Shown here one piece after another: positions 13,667 through 15,321 of a stretch of DNA of 15,321 nt (positions within the stretch are counted from its first letter, which is position 1; each line of letters starts with the position of its first letter). The stretch is from NCBI GenBank assembly GCA_947625315.1, contig CANQOE010000012.1, forward strand, positions 1 through 15,321. The letters are read 5' to 3'. The notes beneath the pieces are model-generated. The model saw nothing but the letters and a program-made list of their open reading frames with translations, was not told the DNA's origin and did not search any database. The translations under genes and the position numbers were made by a program. The DNA is from an uncultured Bacilli bacterium (GTDB lineage Bacteria; Bacillota_I; Bacilli_A; RF39; UBA660).

Positions 13667-15321
13667 TTATTTATTTCGCCCTTTATTAGCTATTTCCTCT
13701 TGAATTAATTTAATAAACTCTTCTAAAGAAACATTAACAGTTTCTTCACTTCCCATTTTGCGATAACTAACTGTTTTACTTTCTACTTCACTATTGCCAA
13801 TAATAATATTATATGGTACTTTTTTTAATACACTTTCGCGCATTTTATAGCCTAATTTTTCCTCCCGATCATCTAAATTAACTCGTAAATTATTTTCTTT
13901 TAATTTTTCATAAATTTCTTTTGCATAATCTAAATGATAGTTATTATTAACCGGAATTACATTAATTTGCATTGGAGATAACCATAAAGGCAGTGCTCCT
14001 TTAGTTTCTTCTAAAATAAAGGCCGTAAATCTATCAAAAGTTCCAAATATAGCTCTATGAAGAACTACTGGTGTTTGTTTAGCTCCTGTATTATCGATAT
14101 AAGTTAGTTCAAATCTTCTAGGTAATAAGAAATCTAATTGACAAGTTGATAAAGTTACTTCTGGACCTACTGCGGGTTTTACTTCCACATCTAACTTAGG
14201 TCCATAAAAAGCCGCTTCCCCAATCGCTTCAAAATATGGAATATTTAGTTCTTTTAAAACTTCTCTTAATTTAGCTTCCGCTTTATCCCACATTTCATCA
14301 TCATCAAAATATTTTTCTTTATCGTTCTTATCTCTTAAAGATAATCTAAACTTATAATCTTTAATTCCAAAATCTTGATAAACATCCAAGATTAATTCAA
14401 CAACTTTTTTAAATTCTTCCCCAATTTGTTCAGGAGTAACAAATAAGTGAGCATCATTTTGGCACATACAACGAACTCGCTCTAAACCTTTTACAGCTCC
14501 ACTCGCTTCATAACGAAAATCTGTGGCAAATTCCCCAATTCTAATTGGTAAATCCCGATAAGAATGAATTTCATTACCATAAACTAACATATGATGCGGA
14601 CAATTCATTGGTCTTAAAACAAACTCTTCATCATCAACTTGCATTTTTGGAAACATATTTTCTTGATAATGTTCCCAATGTCCACTTGTTTTATATAAAT
14701 CAACTGTACCCACACATGGCGTATAAACATGTTTATAACCTAATTTTTGTTCTTTTTGATAAATATAATTTTCTAATTCTTTGCGCACAATAGCTCCATT
14801 AGGTAACCATAAAGGCATTCCTTTACCTACTAAATCATGATTCATAAAAATTCCTAGATTAGCTCCAATTTTACGATGGTCGCGTGCCTTTGCTTCTTCT
14901 AGTTCTTTTAAATAAGCCTCTAAATCTTCTTCCGTATTAAAACATACCCCATATATTCTTTGTAACATCTTATTATTTTTATCTCCCTTATAATAAGCTC
15001 CACTAAATTTAAGTAATTTAAAATGTTTTAATAGTTTAACACTTTCAACATGAGGCCCTCGACAAAGGTCGGTAAAATCCCCTTGCGTATAACAACTAAT
15101 TGTTGTTCCCTCTTCAAAATTATTAATTAAATCAATTTTATAAGGGTCATTTTTAAACTCTTCTAAAGCTTCTTCTTTACTTAATTCTCTTCTGATAATT
15201 CTTTTGCCATCTTTAGCAATTTTTTTCATTTCTTTTTCAATTTTTTCTAAATCTTCAAGCGTTAGAGTTACATCCCCTAAATCAATATCATAATAAAATC
15301 CTTCTTCAATTACTGGTCCTA
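13667..15321 (-). CDS. thrS: Threonyl-tRNA synthetase, partial (N-terminus outside the window)
   Basis: This is the housekeeping ThrRS. The reading frame is open to the window edge, and the extra 30 residues (GPVIEEGFYYDIDLGD...) match the editing domain, so the ATG at 15229 is internal. About 550 of roughly 640 residues are visible. The editing site CRGPH lies at visible residues 86-90. The catalytic core is standard: TSGHW, PMNCPHH, motif 2 FRYEASGA, RVR, QNDAHLF, and the HRAIFGTF zinc-ligand region, followed by the anticodon-binding domain. The TGS domain and the first editing histidines must lie beyond 15321. Stop is TAA at 13667. Compared with the second copy in this window it has no missing motif. 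Confidence 0.95.
   Translation of the reverse strand, partial: GPVIEEGFYYDIDLGDVTLTLEDLEKIEKEMKKIAKDGKRIIRRELSKEEALEEFKNDPYKIDLINNFEEGTTISCYTQGDFTDLCRGPHVESVKLLKHFKLLKFSGAYYKGDKNNKMLQRIYGVCFNTEEDLEAYLKELEEAKARDHRKIGANLGIFMNHDLVGKGMPLWLPNGAIVRKELENYIYQKEQKLGYKHVYTPCVGTVDLYKTSGHWEHYQENMFPKMQVDDEEFVLRPMNCPHHMLVYGNEIHSYRDLPIRIGEFATDFRYEASGAVKGLERVRCMCQNDAHLFVTPEQIGEEFKKVVELILDVYQDFGIKDYKFRLSLRDKNDKEKYFDDDEMWDKAEAKLREVLKELNIPYFEAIGEAAFYGPKLDVEVKPAVGPEVTLSTCQLDFLLPRRFELTYIDNTGAKQTPVVLHRAIFGTFDRFTAFILEETKGALPLWLSPMQINVIPVNNNYHLDYAKEIYEKLKENNLRVNLDDREEKLGYKMRESVLKKVPYNIIIGNSEVESKTVSYRKMGSEETVNVSLEEFIKLIQEEIANKGRNK

Noticed and set aside
15227..15229. ATG 15229 as the start of thrS
   Set aside because: The frame continues upstream to the window edge with conserved ThrRS editing-domain sequence, so this Met is internal.
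1..15321. tRNA or rRNA genes, CRISPR arrays, insertion sequences
   Set aside because: I saw no cloverleaf with a T-loop, no regularly spaced repeats, and no transposase or flanking inverted repeats.

Overview
The window is very AT-rich, with short intergenic gaps, strong Shine-Dalgarno sites (AGGAGG type) and consensus sigma-A promoters. This fits a low-GC Bacillota or Mollicutes-like gut bacterium; that placement is inference. Trp is encoded by TGG and one gene ends in TGA inside an ATGA start/stop overlap, so the code is table 11, not the mycoplasma code.

Layout. The left edge (1-102) holds only a plus-strand terminator for a gene outside the window. A minus-strand group (107-1033) encodes a NUDIX hydrolase preceded by two small unknown ORFs that may be one broken gene. 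Next come a cardiolipin synthase (1154-2656, minus), a YjbR-like protein (2776-3438, plus), and a LysR regulator (3427-4302, minus). The LysR gene is divergent from two overlapping genes (4395-5985, plus) for coiled-coil proteins that share a Cys/His zinc-like motif. A bidirectional terminator closes that block.

From 6039 to the right end every gene is on the minus strand. In order of transcription: a housekeeping threonyl-tRNA synthetase (N-terminus beyond the window), a GNAT acetyltransferase, a threonine T-box riboswitch with a small upstream ORF, and a second, shortened threonyl-tRNA synthetase. Then follow a probable small RNA with perfect consensus promoter and terminator, an operon of ABC ATPase, two ABC-2 permeases and two GNAT acetyltransferases, and a protein with two RNA-polymerase-alpha-CTD-like domains.

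How they fit together. The most notable feature is the pair of ThrRS genes. The T-box copy has lost the TGS domain and most of the editing domain, and it differs at several active-site motifs that the housekeeping copy keeps. It lies just upstream of an exporter-like ABC/GNAT operon. A threonine-starvation or ThrRS-inhibitor response is a reasonable hypothesis, but the sequence alone does not prove it. Other candidates for new biology are the small RNA at about 10826-10928, the stand-alone tandem alpha-CTD protein, and the LysR-linked zinc-motif pair.
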